From the NCBI GenBank assembly GCA_000437895.1, contig FR902120.1, positions 1-49,499 of the forward strand: a stretch of 49,499 nucleotides of DNA, written 5' to 3'. Origin of the DNA: Clostridium sp. CAG:914. Its GTDB lineage: Bacteria; Bacillota_I; Bacilli_A; RF39; UBA660. This document shows, one piece after another, positions 16,527-26,495 of this stretch (position 1 is its first letter; each line of letters opens with the position of its first letter). The position numbers and the translations under genes were made by a program. The notes beneath the pieces are model-generated. The model saw nothing but the letters and a program-made list of their open reading frames with translations. It made no database searches and was not told where the DNA came from.

Positions 16527-16952
16527 ATGTTGAATCAAGTTATTTTGGTTGGTAGATTAGCACATAATCCTGAGTTGCAATTTACTGAAACTGGTAAAAA
16601 AAGGAGTATTGTTACGTTGGCTGTTCCTAGAAACTTTAAAAATACTAATGGAGAATATGATACTGATTTTCTTGATTGTGTTTTGTGGACAGGTATAGCT
16701 GAAAATACTGCTGAGTATTGTAAAACTGGAGATATTATTGGCGTTAAAGGAAGACTTCAGACGAGAATGATTGATAATGCAGATGGAACAAAACATAAAA
16801 AAGTGGAAATGATTGCAGAAAAAGTTACTTTTTTATCTAGTGGAAGTAAAAGGCAAGAAGAAAAAATGGAAAATAATGGTAATAGCGATATTACTAATAA
16901 TAATGTTCAGTTAGATGAAAATGTAAAAGAACATAAGAAAAATAAAAAATAA
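16527..16952 (+). CDS. ssb: single-stranded DNA-binding protein, without acidic C-terminal tip
   Basis: A 141-aa SSB. The OB-fold is complete (about 1-105): NQVILVGRLAHNPELQFTETG, TLAVPRNFKN, FLDCVLWTGIAENTAEYC, GDIIGVKGRLQTR. The tail is short, polar and ends EHKKNKK in place of the acidic DDDLPF-type tip that recruits replication and repair proteins. This suggests an accessory SSB (like SsbB) and not the main replicative one. GGAGG lies 7 nt before the ATG; an upstream in-frame start at 16473 is less likely. Confidence 0.92.
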   Translation: MLNQVILVGRLAHNPELQFTETGKKRSIVTLAVPRNFKNTNGEYDTDFLDCVLWTGIAENTAEYCKTGDIIGVKGRLQTRMIDNADGTKHKKVEMIAEKVTFLSSGSKRQEEKMENNGNSDITNNNVQLDENVKEHKKNKK

Positions 16953-16969
16953 AGATAGGAAAGATTATT

Positions 16970-17320
16970 ATGATTATAGGTAAAAGAATTAAGCTACTAC
17001 GAATTCAGAAAAGGTTAAGCCAGGAAGAATTAGGAAATTATTTGGGTGTTACTAAAGTATCTATTTGTGGTTATGAAAAGGGAAAAAGGGTGCCTAATGC
17101 TGACAATTTAGAAAAATTAGCTAATTTTTTTGGTGTTTCAATTGATTATTTATATGGGAGAGATAATTATGTTGTTTGTGAGAGTGACAATAGTATATTA
17201 TTTTTTTCTGATGATGATATAAAGATTATTGAAACTATTAAACAATTTCCTGAAATATATAATTTGGCATCTTTAAATCCTTTACGTCTTTGTAATTTTA
17301 TTGATAGAAAAATAAAATAG
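16970..17320 (+). CDS. XRE-family transcriptional regulator
   Basis: A 116-aa protein with an N-terminal Cro/CI-type helix-turn-helix (about 1-62): IGKRIKLLRIQKRLSQEELG, then VTKVSICGYEKGKRVPNADNL and FFGVSIDYLYGRD. The C-terminal half has no domain I recognise. It starts 17 bp after ssb and may be in the same transcript. Its target is unknown. Confidence 0.88.
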   Translation: MIIGKRIKLLRIQKRLSQEELGNYLGVTKVSICGYEKGKRVPNADNLEKLANFFGVSIDYLYGRDNYVVCESDNSILFFSDDDIKIIETIKQFPEIYNLASLNPLRLCNFIDRKIK

Positions 17321-17424
17321 ATAGATATTTTGATTTTATTGGTAAATATTGTTAAAAAAATGGTAAAAATTACTTCTTATTATTTTGCTATTGTTATCCA
17401 TATTATAATTAAAAGGAGGTAAGT

Positions 17425-17988
17425 ATGAAAAAGATTTTGATGTTTATATTCTTTATATTATTGTTAAGTGGTTGTGATACAAGTAAAATGGATACTATGT
17501 CATGTGAAAAAGAATATGATACTAATAATGGTATTGATACTAAAATTACGTATAGTATTGATTATGAGAATAATGAAGTTAAGAAAGTAAGAATGACATA
17601 TGACTATACGCAAAATGATAATGTGGATAATGTGACAGATGGTGTTGGTACTGGTACTGATGGTACTACTAATGATACAAACAATGACAAAGATGGAATT
17701 ATTGATGGAGTTATTGGTGATACAATTGATGATATAATTAATGGTGTTACTGGTACAATTTTGGATTTGGCAGGGCTTAAAAGTAGACATGATGTTGTAA
17801 AGAGTACTTATGGAAATGTTAAGGGTTTTTCTTTGCAAGATACTACTGATGTTAATAATAATTATAAAGTTACTTATGTAGTTGATTTTGATGAAATATC
17901 AAATGATGATTTAACTAAATTTAATTTAGATAGAGATTTTACAACTCTTAAAACATCATATATAAATCAAGGCTTTACTTGTAAATAG
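17425..17988 (+). CDS. putative lipoprotein with Asp/Gly/Thr-rich insert
   Basis: A 187-aa protein with a lipoprotein signal peptide: KKILMFIFFILLLSGC with lipobox LSGC, Cys at about residue 17. The mature protein resembles small lipoproteins of the DUF1307/YehR type in outline (TKITYSIDYENNEVKKV near the start and an INQGFTCK ending), but I am not certain of the family. It is interrupted at about 70-115 by a low-complexity D/G/T/N-rich segment (GVGTGTDGTTNDTNNDKDG). Two cysteines of the mature part, one in MSCEKEY and one at the C-terminus, might pair. AAGGAGG precedes the ATG. Confidence 0.65.
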   Translation: MKKILMFIFFILLLSGCDTSKMDTMSCEKEYDTNNGIDTKITYSIDYENNEVKKVRMTYDYTQNDNVDNVTDGVGTGTDGTTNDTNNDKDGIIDGVIGDTIDDIINGVTGTILDLAGLKSRHDVVKSTYGNVKGFSLQDTTDVNNNYKVTYVVDFDEISNDDLTKFNLDRDFTTLKTSYINQGFTCK

Positions 17989-18087
17989 TAATAGTCTTTT
18001 TTTATTAATAAATATATTAATAATTATCTTTTTTAATAGTTTAATAGATTTTTAGTAGAAAATCTGTTACAATTATGTTGAGGTGAT

Positions 18088-21000
18088 ATGATGGATAATT
18101 TTAAGACAATGGATGCTAATGAGGCTGTTAGTAATGTAGCATATAAATTTTCAGAATTATGTGGGATATATCCAATTACTCCTGCTTCACCGATGGCAGA
18201 AAAGGTAGATGTATTAGCAAATTCTGGAGAGGTTAATTTTTGGGGTAATAAAGTTAAAGTTGTAGAGATGCAGTCAGAGGCTGGAGCGGTAGCATTAATT
18301 CATGGTGCTTTACAGTCTGGTACTCTATCTTCTACTTTTACGGCTAGTCAGGGACTTTTGTTAATGATTCCTACACTTTATAAAATGGCTGGGGAAATGC
18401 TTCCTGGTGTTTTACATGTTGCTGCAAGAAGTTTAGCTACACATGCTCTTTCAATTTTTGGAGATCATCAAGATATATATGCAATTAGGTCAACTGGTGT
18501 ATGTATGTTATGTTCAGCTAATCCTCAAGATGCTTATAATATGGCAGCTGTAGCTCATTTATCTGCTATTAAATCATCACTTCCTTTTGTTAATTTTTTT
18601 GATGGTTTTAGAACTAGTCATGAGATTGATAAAATTAAGCTTATGAGTTTCGATAAGATTAAAAATTTAATTGATCAAAATGCATTAGAATCTTTTAGAA
18701 AAAAAGCTATGAATAATGAAAATTATAATACTAGGGGAACGGCGCAAAATGATGATATTTATTTTCAAAATACTGAAGTTAGAAATAAATATTATATTGA
18801 TAGTATAGATATTGTTAGTGATTATATGGACAAAATTAATGAGATTACAGAATCTAATTTTAAACCATTTAATTATTATGGTGATAAAGATGCTGATAGT
18901 ATTATTATTGCTATGGGTAGTGTATGTGATACAATAAGAGAAACAGTAGAGTATTTAAATACTTTGGGAAATAGATATGGAATGGTTGAGGTTCATTTAT
19001 ATAGACCTTTTAGTAATAAACATTTACTTGATGTTATTCCTAATAGTGTTAAAAAAATTGCTGTGTTAGATAGAACTAAAGAACCAGCTGCTAATGGAGA
19101 ACCTTTATATCTAGATGTTGTATCAGCACTTAAGAATAGTAATATAGAGATTATTGGTGGTAGATATGGTTTATCTTCTAAAGATACTAATCCAGCACAG
19201 ATAAAGGCTGTATTTGATTTCATGAATAGTGATAAGATGAGACATAATTTTACGATAGGAATTAATGATGATGTTACTAATTTATCTCTTGATGTTGATA
19301 ATGGTTTTATTATTCCAAATGATATGACAGAATTTTTGATATATGGTTATGGTTCAGATGGAATGGTATCAACATCTAAGGATATGATTAAAATTATTGG
19401 TGATTATACAAATAAATATGTACAGGGATATTTTCAGTATGATTCAAAAAAATCTGGTGGTGTAACAAGAAGTCATATGAGAATTTCTGATAAAGAAATA
19501 AGGTGTCCATATTATGTAAACAATCCGTCTTTAATTGTAGTTTCTAAAGAAGAATATATTTATAAATATGATATTGTTGACAATTTGGTTGATGGTGGTA
19601 CTTTATTTTTGAATACAAAATTAGATAAAAAGACTTTAATAGAGACTTTACCTAATAAAGTTAAGTATTATTTGGCTAAGAAAAGGATTAATTTTTATAC
19701 GATAGATGCTTATAAATTAGTAAATGAGTTAGGTCTTAAAAATAAGATTAGTACTTGTATGGAAATTTGTATTTTTGACATTATTAAAATTATGGATACG
19801 GATAAAGTTAGAGGAATAATGAAAGATACGAATGTTAAGAGATTTTCACATAAAGGAGAGAATATTGTTTTAGTAAACAACAGAATTGTTGATGAATCAG
19901 TATCTCATATAAATAAAATTGATGTAGATTCAGAATGGATTAATTTAAATTTTGAAGAAGAGGGTGATAAAACATTTGATGAGATGATTGGTCTTCTTAA
20001 GGGAAATGAATTACCAGTTAGTGCTTTTATTGATAGAAAATCCGGAATTTATCCTGGTGGTAGTACTAAATTTGAGAAAAGAGATATTGCAGAGAATGTA
20101 CCTTGTTGGAATAAAGAGAATTGTATTCAGTGTAATCAATGTGTTTTTGTTTGTCCACATGCTGTTATTAGACCATATTTATTAGATAAAGATGATAAAT
20201 ATGAAAATGCTCTTCCAAGTATGTTTCCTAAGGATAAAAAATATGTAATTGGTATTAGTTATAAAGATTGTACTGGTTGTGGTCTTTGTGCTAATATTTG
20301 TCCTGGTAAAGTCGGAAATAAAGCTCTTTCAATGGAAAAATATGATAAGGGTAAATTTACTAATAATGATTTTGAGTATTTAAATGAACATAGAGTAAGC
20401 TTTGATAATGCTATTTTGAATGTAAAAAATATTGGATTTAGGGATCCTAAATTTGAATATTCAGGTGCTTGTGCTGGATGTGGTGAAACGGCGTATATTA
20501 AGAATTTAACTCAAGTATTTAATGATAATTTATTTATTGCTAATGCAACAGGTTGTTCTTCAATATATGGTGCTAGTGCTCCGGCTACTCCTTATTCAGT
20601 TCCTTGGGCTAATAGTTTGTTTGAAGATAATGCTGAATTTGGATTAGGAATTAAACAAGGAATTAATATTAAGCGTGATAAAATAAAGAAATATATGGAA
20701 GAAAATAAATCTCCAATATTTGAAAAATGGTTAAATAATATGGATGATTATAAAGTTTGTAAAGAAGTATATAATGAAATTAATTTTGAAGAACATCCAT
20801 ATTTAGATGGACTTAGAGATTATATTGTGCCTAAATCTATGTGGATTATTGGTGGAGATGGATTTGCTTATGATATTGGTTATGGTGGCTTAGATCATGT
20901 TCTTTCAACAAATGAAGATATTAATATTTTGATTTTGGATACTGAAGTATATTCAAATACAGGTGGACAATCGTCAAAATCTAGTAATATTGGTTCTATT

Positions 21001-21459
21001 GCTTCATTTACTTCTTCTGGTAAATCTAATTATAAAAAGGATTTAGCAAGAATAGCAATGTGTTATCCACATGTATATGTTGCTTGTGTTAATATTGGAT
21101 ATAATAAAGAACAATATTTAAAAGCTTTGCAAGAAGCAAATAATCATAAAGGTCCTTCAATTATTATAGCTTATGCTCCATGTATTGAACATGGTATAAA
21201 AACAGGTATGGAACATAGTTTAGATGATGGATATTTAGCTTCAAAATGTGGTTACTTCTTAACATTTAGATATAATCCTGATACAGGAGTATTTAATTTA
21301 GATTCAAAAGATATTGATTTAGATAAATATGATTTATTCTTAGAGAATGAAAACAGATATGCTAATCTTAAAAAGGTTAATCCAGAAGGTGCTAAGGAAC
21401 TTATTGATAAACAAAAAGAGTGGGCTAAGAATAGATTTAATTATTATAGTAAATTATAG
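18088..21459 (+). CDS. nifJ: pyruvate:ferredoxin (flavodoxin) oxidoreductase
   Basis: An 1123-aa single-chain PFOR that converts pyruvate and CoA to acetyl-CoA and CO2 and reduces ferredoxin or flavodoxin. Domains in order: pyruvate-binding N-terminal domain (GIYPITPASPMAEK, EMQSEAGAVALIHGAL, FTASQGLLLMIPTLYKM); domain II; two 4Fe-4S ferredoxin clusters (CIQCNQCVFVCPHAVIRP and CTGCGLCANICPG); and the thiamine diphosphate domain with CAGCGETAY, ANATGCSSIYGASAPATPY, GGDGFAYDIGYGGLDH and YSNTGGQSSKSS. The length is slightly short for the family (about 1170-1200). GAGGTG precedes tandem ATGs at 18088 and 18091. It indicates fermentative, anaerobic metabolism. Confidence 0.97.
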   Translation: MMDNFKTMDANEAVSNVAYKFSELCGIYPITPASPMAEKVDVLANSGEVNFWGNKVKVVEMQSEAGAVALIHGALQSGTLSSTFTASQGLLLMIPTLYKMAGEMLPGVLHVAARSLATHALSIFGDHQDIYAIRSTGVCMLCSANPQDAYNMAAVAHLSAIKSSLPFVNFFDGFRTSHEIDKIKLMSFDKIKNLIDQNALESFRKKAMNNENYNTRGTAQNDDIYFQNTEVRNKYYIDSIDIVSDYMDKINEITESNFKPFNYYGDKDADSIIIAMGSVCDTIRETVEYLNTLGNRYGMVEVHLYRPFSNKHLLDVIPNSVKKIAVLDRTKEPAANGEPLYLDVVSALKNSNIEIIGGRYGLSSKDTNPAQIKAVFDFMNSDKMRHNFTIGINDDVTNLSLDVDNGFIIPNDMTEFLIYGYGSDGMVSTSKDMIKIIGDYTNKYVQGYFQYDSKKSGGVTRSHMRISDKEIRCPYYVNNPSLIVVSKEEYIYKYDIVDNLVDGGTLFLNTKLDKKTLIETLPNKVKYYLAKKRINFYTIDAYKLVNELGLKNKISTCMEICIFDIIKIMDTDKVRGIMKDTNVKRFSHKGENIVLVNNRIVDESVSHINKIDVDSEWINLNFEEEGDKTFDEMIGLLKGNELPVSAFIDRKSGIYPGGSTKFEKRDIAENVPCWNKENCIQCNQCVFVCPHAVIRPYLLDKDDKYENALPSMFPKDKKYVIGISYKDCTGCGLCANICPGKVGNKALSMEKYDKGKFTNNDFEYLNEHRVSFDNAILNVKNIGFRDPKFEYSGACAGCGETAYIKNLTQVFNDNLFIANATGCSSIYGASAPATPYSVPWANSLFEDNAEFGLGIKQGINIKRDKIKKYMEENKSPIFEKWLNNMDDYKVCKEVYNEINFEEHPYLDGLRDYIVPKSMWIIGGDGFAYDIGYGGLDHVLSTNEDINILILDTEVYSNTGGQSSKSSNIGSIASFTSSGKSNYKKDLARIAMCYPHVYVACVNIGYNKEQYLKALQEANNHKGPSIIIAYAPCIEHGIKTGMEHSLDDGYLASKCGYFLTFRYNPDTGVFNLDSKDIDLDKYDLFLENENRYANLKKVNPEGAKELIDKQKEWAKNRFNYYSKL

Positions 21460-21479
21460 GTTAATATTAACTATATGTA

Positions 21480-21512
21480 AAATCCAACTTAAAAATTTAA
21501 GTTGGATTTTTA
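21480..21512. terminator. bidirectional terminator between PFOR and the convergent gene
   Basis: Perfect inverted repeat ATCCAACTTAAA / TTTAAGTTGGAT with A-run on the left and T-run on the right, so it can end transcripts from both sides. Confidence 0.85.
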
Positions 21513-22400
21513 TTATCTATTTATTAAAATTATGGCTAATATTATTGAGAAAATACAGATTCCAATAACAATAAAACTACTTTTTACAAAGGCTGCATTA
21601 TTTAAGTTGGTTGGTTTTATTAGTCTTCTAACTTTTGGTTTATATAACATTTGTTGTTTATCTATATCTTTGTTTATTTCTTGGTCTTCTTCTTCAAAGT
21701 CATTGTTTCCTTCTAAAGATTCATTTGAGTGTTCCTCAGTTTCACTTGCTTTACTGTATTCAACTTCTGAACCTTTATATATTTCATAATTACCTGTTTG
21801 AGGATTTTTTCTGACTTCAAACATTTTTTTGGTTTCTTGATTATAAAATAGTCCTGTATTAATATCAACTTTGTAAGAATATGGATTTATATATTCATTA
21901 TTAATAAAGAATCTGATTTTTCTTAATAGTTCTGAATCAATATCATCTCTTTGTAAAACTTCATTTATAGATAGTAAGGTTAATTCTTCTTTTCTATTTT
22001 TTTTCATCTCAGCAAAGACAATGTCAGAATTCGCTAATTCATCTTTGGTTTGAGAAGAAGTTATTTCGTTTTGTATTTTTTTAAATTCATTATTTAAATC
22101 TTTATTTGAGAAATTAGTTTTTAATACTGTATCAGTTTGGGTTGAAATAATAAAATTTTGATTACTTAGACTAGAAGCCTTATAATTTCTCATGTCTAAT
22201 TTTGGATTATCATTTTGATGTATCGAATCATATAAATTTAAAAGTTCTAATACTTTTTCATTAGATAAAACCTCCGATGGAATTAAATTGTTTTTTAAAT
22301 AAATTATGTAATTATTTAATGCTTCTTTGCTTTTAAAATTATTATTTCTTATTTGTTGGTATAATACTGATAACAATGTTTGATAATTATTATTTTCCAT
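21513..22400 (-). CDS. hypothetical tail-anchored membrane protein
   Basis: A 295-aa protein I do not recognise. Residues 1-245 are hydrophilic, Asn/Glu/Lys-rich and mostly helical. One segment (about 165-210) reads YKVDINTGLFYNQETKKMF, EVRKNPQTGNYEIYKG, like a short beta unit. An acidic stretch (EGNNDFEEEDQEINKDID) is followed by a basic RRLIKPT region and one C-terminal transmembrane helix (SSFIVIGICIFSIILAIILI), with only Asn-Arg after it. The bulk would therefore face the cytoplasm. It has no signal peptide. GAGGTACC precedes the ATG on the minus strand. Confidence 0.6.
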   Translation of the reverse strand: MENNNYQTLLSVLYQQIRNNNFKSKEALNNYIIYLKNNLIPSEVLSNEKVLELLNLYDSIHQNDNPKLDMRNYKASSLSNQNFIISTQTDTVLKTNFSNKDLNNEFKKIQNEITSSQTKDELANSDIVFAEMKKNRKEELTLLSINEVLQRDDIDSELLRKIRFFINNEYINPYSYKVDINTGLFYNQETKKMFEVRKNPQTGNYEIYKGSEVEYSKASETEEHSNESLEGNNDFEEEDQEINKDIDKQQMLYKPKVRRLIKPTNLNNAAFVKSSFIVIGICIFSIILAIILINR

Positions 22401-22585
22401 ATGGTACCTCTATTATTAATATAATGATAAAATATAATTTTATATATGTCAATATAAATATAATTTATTTGTTAATACTTTTATCTTTTGTCATATCAAT
22501 TAAGAAAAGTTATTTTTTCATGAATTCAAATAGATATATATTTTTTATAATATATTAGATTACGACAATTCATAGTATTTTAAAA

Positions 22586-22611
22586 CCATCTATGATTTAG
22601 ATGGCTTTTTA
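22586..22611 (+). terminator. possible terminator hairpin
   Basis: CCATCT/AGATGG stem with a 7-nt loop followed by CTTTTT on the plus strand. It overlaps the 3' end of the decayed minus-strand gene, so which transcript it serves is unclear. Confidence 0.35.
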
Positions 22612-23876
22612 GTTAATTTTTTGATTTTTGTTAGATCTCCTTTTAATGGAACAGCATTCCAACCTATTAATTCTTCTTCATAAGGTGGATAAATATCATT
22701 TAATAAATATATTGGTTTATTGTAGTAAAAACCAAAAGCTATTTCAGCAAAGACATTAGCTCCAATGTAATTAGCAACGCCATTCTTATTTTAATTGATA
22801 ATTAATAAACAGTCTGTTCTATCATCGATTATTTTTGAAAAATGGAGTCTTGAAGCAGTATTTTTTTCTATTTCTTCAAGAAATTCTTGAGGTATAATGG
22901 GATTAAATCCCAGTTCTTTTAATTTTTTTGCTATTTCAAATGTTTTCGTGGCAAATTTTTTACTGGAACATAGAACAATTTGAGTAGTGGTTTCTTGAGA
23001 TGTTTTTTCAAAACGATATTGTTGTCTTACATTAGGATATTTTTCATGGTCAACTTCTGAAGTAAACATTTCATATGGTCTAGCCCATTTTAATTTTTCA
23101 CCATATAAAGCTTGATATACGACTACTTTTTTCGGTTCATCTTCATTGTTTGTTTCACTATCATAAACAACATCTAATATTTGGTACATTTTTCCTTTGA
23201 AATGGCGATATATATATATCCCTTTTTAATATTTTCTTGTTGTAAATTGTTAGCTAATAAATAGGCTTCTTTGAATTTTTCTTTATCATTGGTTAAATTT
23301 TTTATGTCTTCAAGAAAGTGTTGATAATCTGTATCATCAAAATACATTTTTTCTTTAGTATATCCATAACTTCCATCTTTGTCTATTAAATGTTGTCTTG
23401 ATTCTTTAATAATTTCATCCAATGATGCATTAGGATTAGCTTTTTTACGATATGAATATGTTCTTTTCAATAGTGATGTTATATCGACATTTCTGTCAGC
23501 AGAGGAAATTATTTTACCATAAATTATTCTTGGTTCTTCTTCCATACTAGCTCTATGATCGTATACAGCATCTGCCATAATTTTAATTTCTTCTTCAGTA
23601 AAAAATTGTTTTAACATATCATCTTTTAATAACATTTAGCTGAAATTTTTTTCATGATTTTTTTGGTCAATATGGTGTCCTAAATCATGATAAGTGGCAA
23701 TAGTATATACCATATCAACATTAATATCTTGAATAGTTTTAGCAAATTTTAAACTTCTTTCAATAATATATTTGATATGATCTATATTGTGTCCTTCGTC
23801 ATTTTTGTTATATTCTGGAAAAATATTATTTTCAATATATTCTTTTAATTTGACGGCGTTTCTATTCTGTTGTTAC
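22590..23876 (-). pseudogene. decayed HD hydrolase + DUF1653 + nucleoside deoxyribosyltransferase-like gene
   Basis: One degraded gene read on the minus strand in three pieces. The first (about 23876-23636) has an HD phosphohydrolase core: EGHNIDHIKYIIERS, IATYHDLGHHID. It has no start codon and ends at a TAA. The second (23635-23174) is its continuation in a shifted frame (FFTEEEIKIMADAVYDHRAS). A second shift falls in an (AT)6 run at 23208-23219: removing one AT joins KKGYIY to RHFKGKMYQILDVV, a DUF1653 start. The third carries DUF1653 (VVYQALYGEKLKWARPYEMF) and a deoxyribosyltransferase-like fold. This is cut by a TAA at 22791-22793, after which the frame continues NKNGVANYIGANVFAEIAFG to a stop at 22590. 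Four independent lesions make sequencing error an unlikely sole cause. Confidence 0.75.
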
Positions 23877-24013
23877 TTATATTTTTTTTTGGATATCTTG
23901 TAAAGTGGATTATGCTAACTGTTAAATAGATTTTAAATGATATATCTAAATTCTTTTTTGTATTACCATTGATTTTATTTAAATATTTGTATAATAATGG
24001 AGGTGATTTTATA

Positions 24014-25605
24014 ATGGAACTATTATATAAATATTTAATTTATTATTATCCTAATAAGAGCGAAGAAATTCTCTCAATGCTAAATATGTTGGATGAAGAT
24101 ACAATTATTTTTTGACAAGTATTGAGGAACAAATTCCATATGTTACCTATGAAAGATTTAAACAAATTGTTTATGCTATATATCATAATTATTCTACTGA
24201 AGAATTTGTTAGGCAAGAATATGATGAAATAATGTCAAGATGGCACAAAGACTATTCAATGTTTGATATTCCTAATGGTGTTTTAAGTATTTCTGTTGAT
24301 AGGAATACTACTCATATTCCTGTTGGTCCAAATCCTAAAGATGATGAAATATATGATATTGCCTCTATGACGAAATTATATACTGAAGTATTATTTTTTC
24401 GAATTGTTAAAGAAGGTAAATACAATATAAGTTTTGATACAAAAATTAGGGATATTACTGACAATTATCCCAACTTAGATAAAGATTTAAGTCTTGATGA
24501 TTTATTAACTTTTGAAAATGCTTTTAGAACTTATGGAATGATAAATCAAAAAAAGAATAAAGAGGAAGGATTAAAAAGTTTGAGAACTAGCAGAGTTTTG
24601 CCTCATTTGAAAGGGCAATATTTGTATACTGATATTCCTATTATGATATTAACTGATATTCTTGAAACAGTTACACATAAAGATTATAAAGAATTAAGTA
24701 ATGAATATATTATTAATCCACTTCAATTAAGGAATACTTATTTAGGCAATCTTGGTGATGATAGATATAGATATACCGGATTAAATACTAATGGAGTTAA
24801 TAATCCTAAAGCTAATGTTATGGGTGGTTATTACGGATATGCTGGAATTAAAACAACTTGTGATGATTTTATTTTATTTTTAAATTCTATATTTAAAGAT
24901 GGTTTTATTGCAAATAATAGATTTGATCCTATTTGGTTTAAAATGATGAGTTTATCTAAAACTAAGACTCCTAATTATGATGATATTGGTAGACGTATTT
25001 CTAAATTGAGACCTAATATTGATTATACTGACTTAGAAAAGAAAATAAAAGAATGTGGCTTGACAGATGAAATAAAAAAAGAGTTATAGGGTATAAAAAA
25101 AGTAATACATGATGATGTATTGATACAACTATTTAATGATTATATTAATTATATATCTAGTCCAGAAGATCATATAAGAATATCAGGTCCAGCTACAATA
25201 GGTAACTTAAATATTGCATCAGAAAATATTCAAATGAATGATTATAATTTCGATTCTTTGGCTTCTGATACTTTACCATATACGGGATTTGAAGTACAAG
25301 GGTCTACTAGAGTTCATGGTGGTTGTTCAATGTTTGCGTTGTATAATCAATTTCATAGTGTTTCCATTTCTTTTTATGATATTTCTAATCAATTTGATAA
25401 TGCTAAAATATACATTAACATTACTGGTAAATCAGGCGTTTTATTAACATATTCAACAGATATAGGTGATTGTGTTACTTTTGATCCTAGAAGCATTATT
25501 CCGTATGGTACTTATTATGGTGAATTTAATGATATGTTTTGGGTTGCTAGAATTGTTGATTTATATAATAAAATGCAATTAAAAAAGAAGAAAATAATAA
25601 GATAG
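24014..25605 (+). pseudogene. decayed beta-lactamase-family serine hydrolase
   Basis: A gene broken twice. The ATG at 24014 follows GGAGGTG and encodes a helical start (MELLYKYLIYYYPNKSEEIL) that ends at a TGA in a T6 run near 24107-24114. Adding one T would continue into LTSIEEQIPYVTYERFKQ. The main body (24112-25089) carries the beta-lactamase/penicillin-binding SxxK motif in YDIASMTKLYTEV, then LTFENAFRTYG, LKGQYLYTDIPIMILTDILE (YxD-like) and GGYYGYAGIKTTCDDF. A TAG at 25087-25089 interrupts it, and the same frame then runs open to 25605 (GCSMFALYNQFHSVSISFYD), completing a class C-like fold. It is divergent from another decayed gene. Confidence 0.75.
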
Positions 25606-25767
25606 TTATATTTATTTAATTCAAGTAGAAAAAAATTAATTATATAAAGGCTTTCCTTATATTATCTAAAATGTTTTTGATATTTTTAAATAATAGATTT
25701 AAGGTCTTTTTTTGTATTATTATAGACTTTTATTCAAATATTTAGTACAATTTAATTGGTGAAGTTT

Positions 25768-26160
25768 ATGAATGTAGATAATATTAATGTATTAGCATTA
25801 GCTTACTTAGGAGATGCAATATATGAAGAGAGAGTAAGAGAGTATTTAATTAGAAGTGGTATTTCTTTGGTAGATGATTTGCAGAAGGAAACTATACGTT
25901 ATGTATCTGCAAAAAATCAAGCAAGAATTATTAGTTATTTAATTAATACAAAGTATTTAACTGATAGAGAAATAAATATTGTAAAACGTGGAAGAAATTA
26001 TAAAAAAAATAGGCATCCAAGACATACGGATATTATTACTTATAAATTATCTACAGGATTTGAGACTTTGGTAGGTTACTTATATTTAAATAATGAGAAA
26101 AAAAGAGTGGAAGAAATTATTGCTTATATATTAGGAGGTTCTTATGAAGAAAATATTTAG
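25768..26160 (+). CDS. mrnC: Mini-ribonuclease III
   Basis: A 130-aa Mini-III, an RNase III catalytic domain without the double-stranded RNA-binding domain, that matures 23S rRNA. The signature LALAYLGDAIYEERVREYL (near the N-terminus, with the catalytic Asp) and the basic RGRNYKKNRHPRHTD loop are clear. It starts the mrnC...rlmB...sigH group known from B. subtilis. The ATG at 25768 is preferred over an in-frame TTG at 25756; the preceding GGTGAAG is the likely ribosome-binding site. Confidence 0.9.
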   Translation: MNVDNINVLALAYLGDAIYEERVREYLIRSGISLVDDLQKETIRYVSAKNQARIISYLINTKYLTDREINIVKRGRNYKKNRHPRHTDIITYKLSTGFETLVGYLYLNNEKKRVEEIIAYILGGSYEENI

Positions 26161-26494
26161 TTTGTTACTTATTTTATTGCTTATAGGTTGTTCTAGTGCA
26201 AAATATGAAACTATTGATAGTAATTATGCGATGAAATTAATTAATGATGGTGCTTATATTATCGATGTTAGAACAGAAGATGAATATAATACTGGACATA
26301 TCATTGATAGTGTCAATATTCCTTTGGATATAATAGATACGATTGATTATAATTTAGATGATATAATAATTGTGTATTGTTCTACTGGTATTAGAAGTGA
26401 GGAAGCAAGTAAAAAACTTATTTCTATGGGATATAATAAAGTTTATAACTTGGATGGTGGACTAATTAATTGGGGATTTGAGTTGGAGGAATAA
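26144..26494 (+). CDS. rhodanese-domain lipoprotein
   Basis: A 116-aa protein with a lipoprotein signal peptide (KKIFSLLLILLLIGC, lipobox LIGC) and a single rhodanese domain: YIIDVRTEDEYNTGHI, then the active-site loop YCSTGIRSEEASKKL with the sulfur-carrying Cys. It ends NLDGGLINWG, as most rhodaneses do. It would act outside the membrane, perhaps in persulfide or thiol chemistry. GGAGG is in the end of mrnC, and the two genes overlap by 17 bp. At this place B. subtilis has no rhodanese gene. Confidence 0.88.
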   Translation: MKKIFSLLLILLLIGCSSAKYETIDSNYAMKLINDGAYIIDVRTEDEYNTGHIIDSVNIPLDIIDTIDYNLDDIIIVYCSTGIRSEEASKKLISMGYNKVYNLDGGLINWGFELEE

Positions 26495-26495
26495 T

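Noticed and set aside
17500..17838. Minus-strand gene opposite the lipoprotein
   Set aside because: Ile/Asn/Ser-rich composition is what the reverse complement of the low-complexity lipoprotein coding region gives; no ribosome-binding site.
23208..23219. (AT)6 run as a phase-variation switch
   Set aside because: The gene has three further lesions, so a length change here alone could not restore it.
23174..23635. Separate hypothetical gene of 153 aa
   Set aside because: Its start and end align with the neighbouring frames as pieces of one HD/DUF1653 gene broken by shifts.
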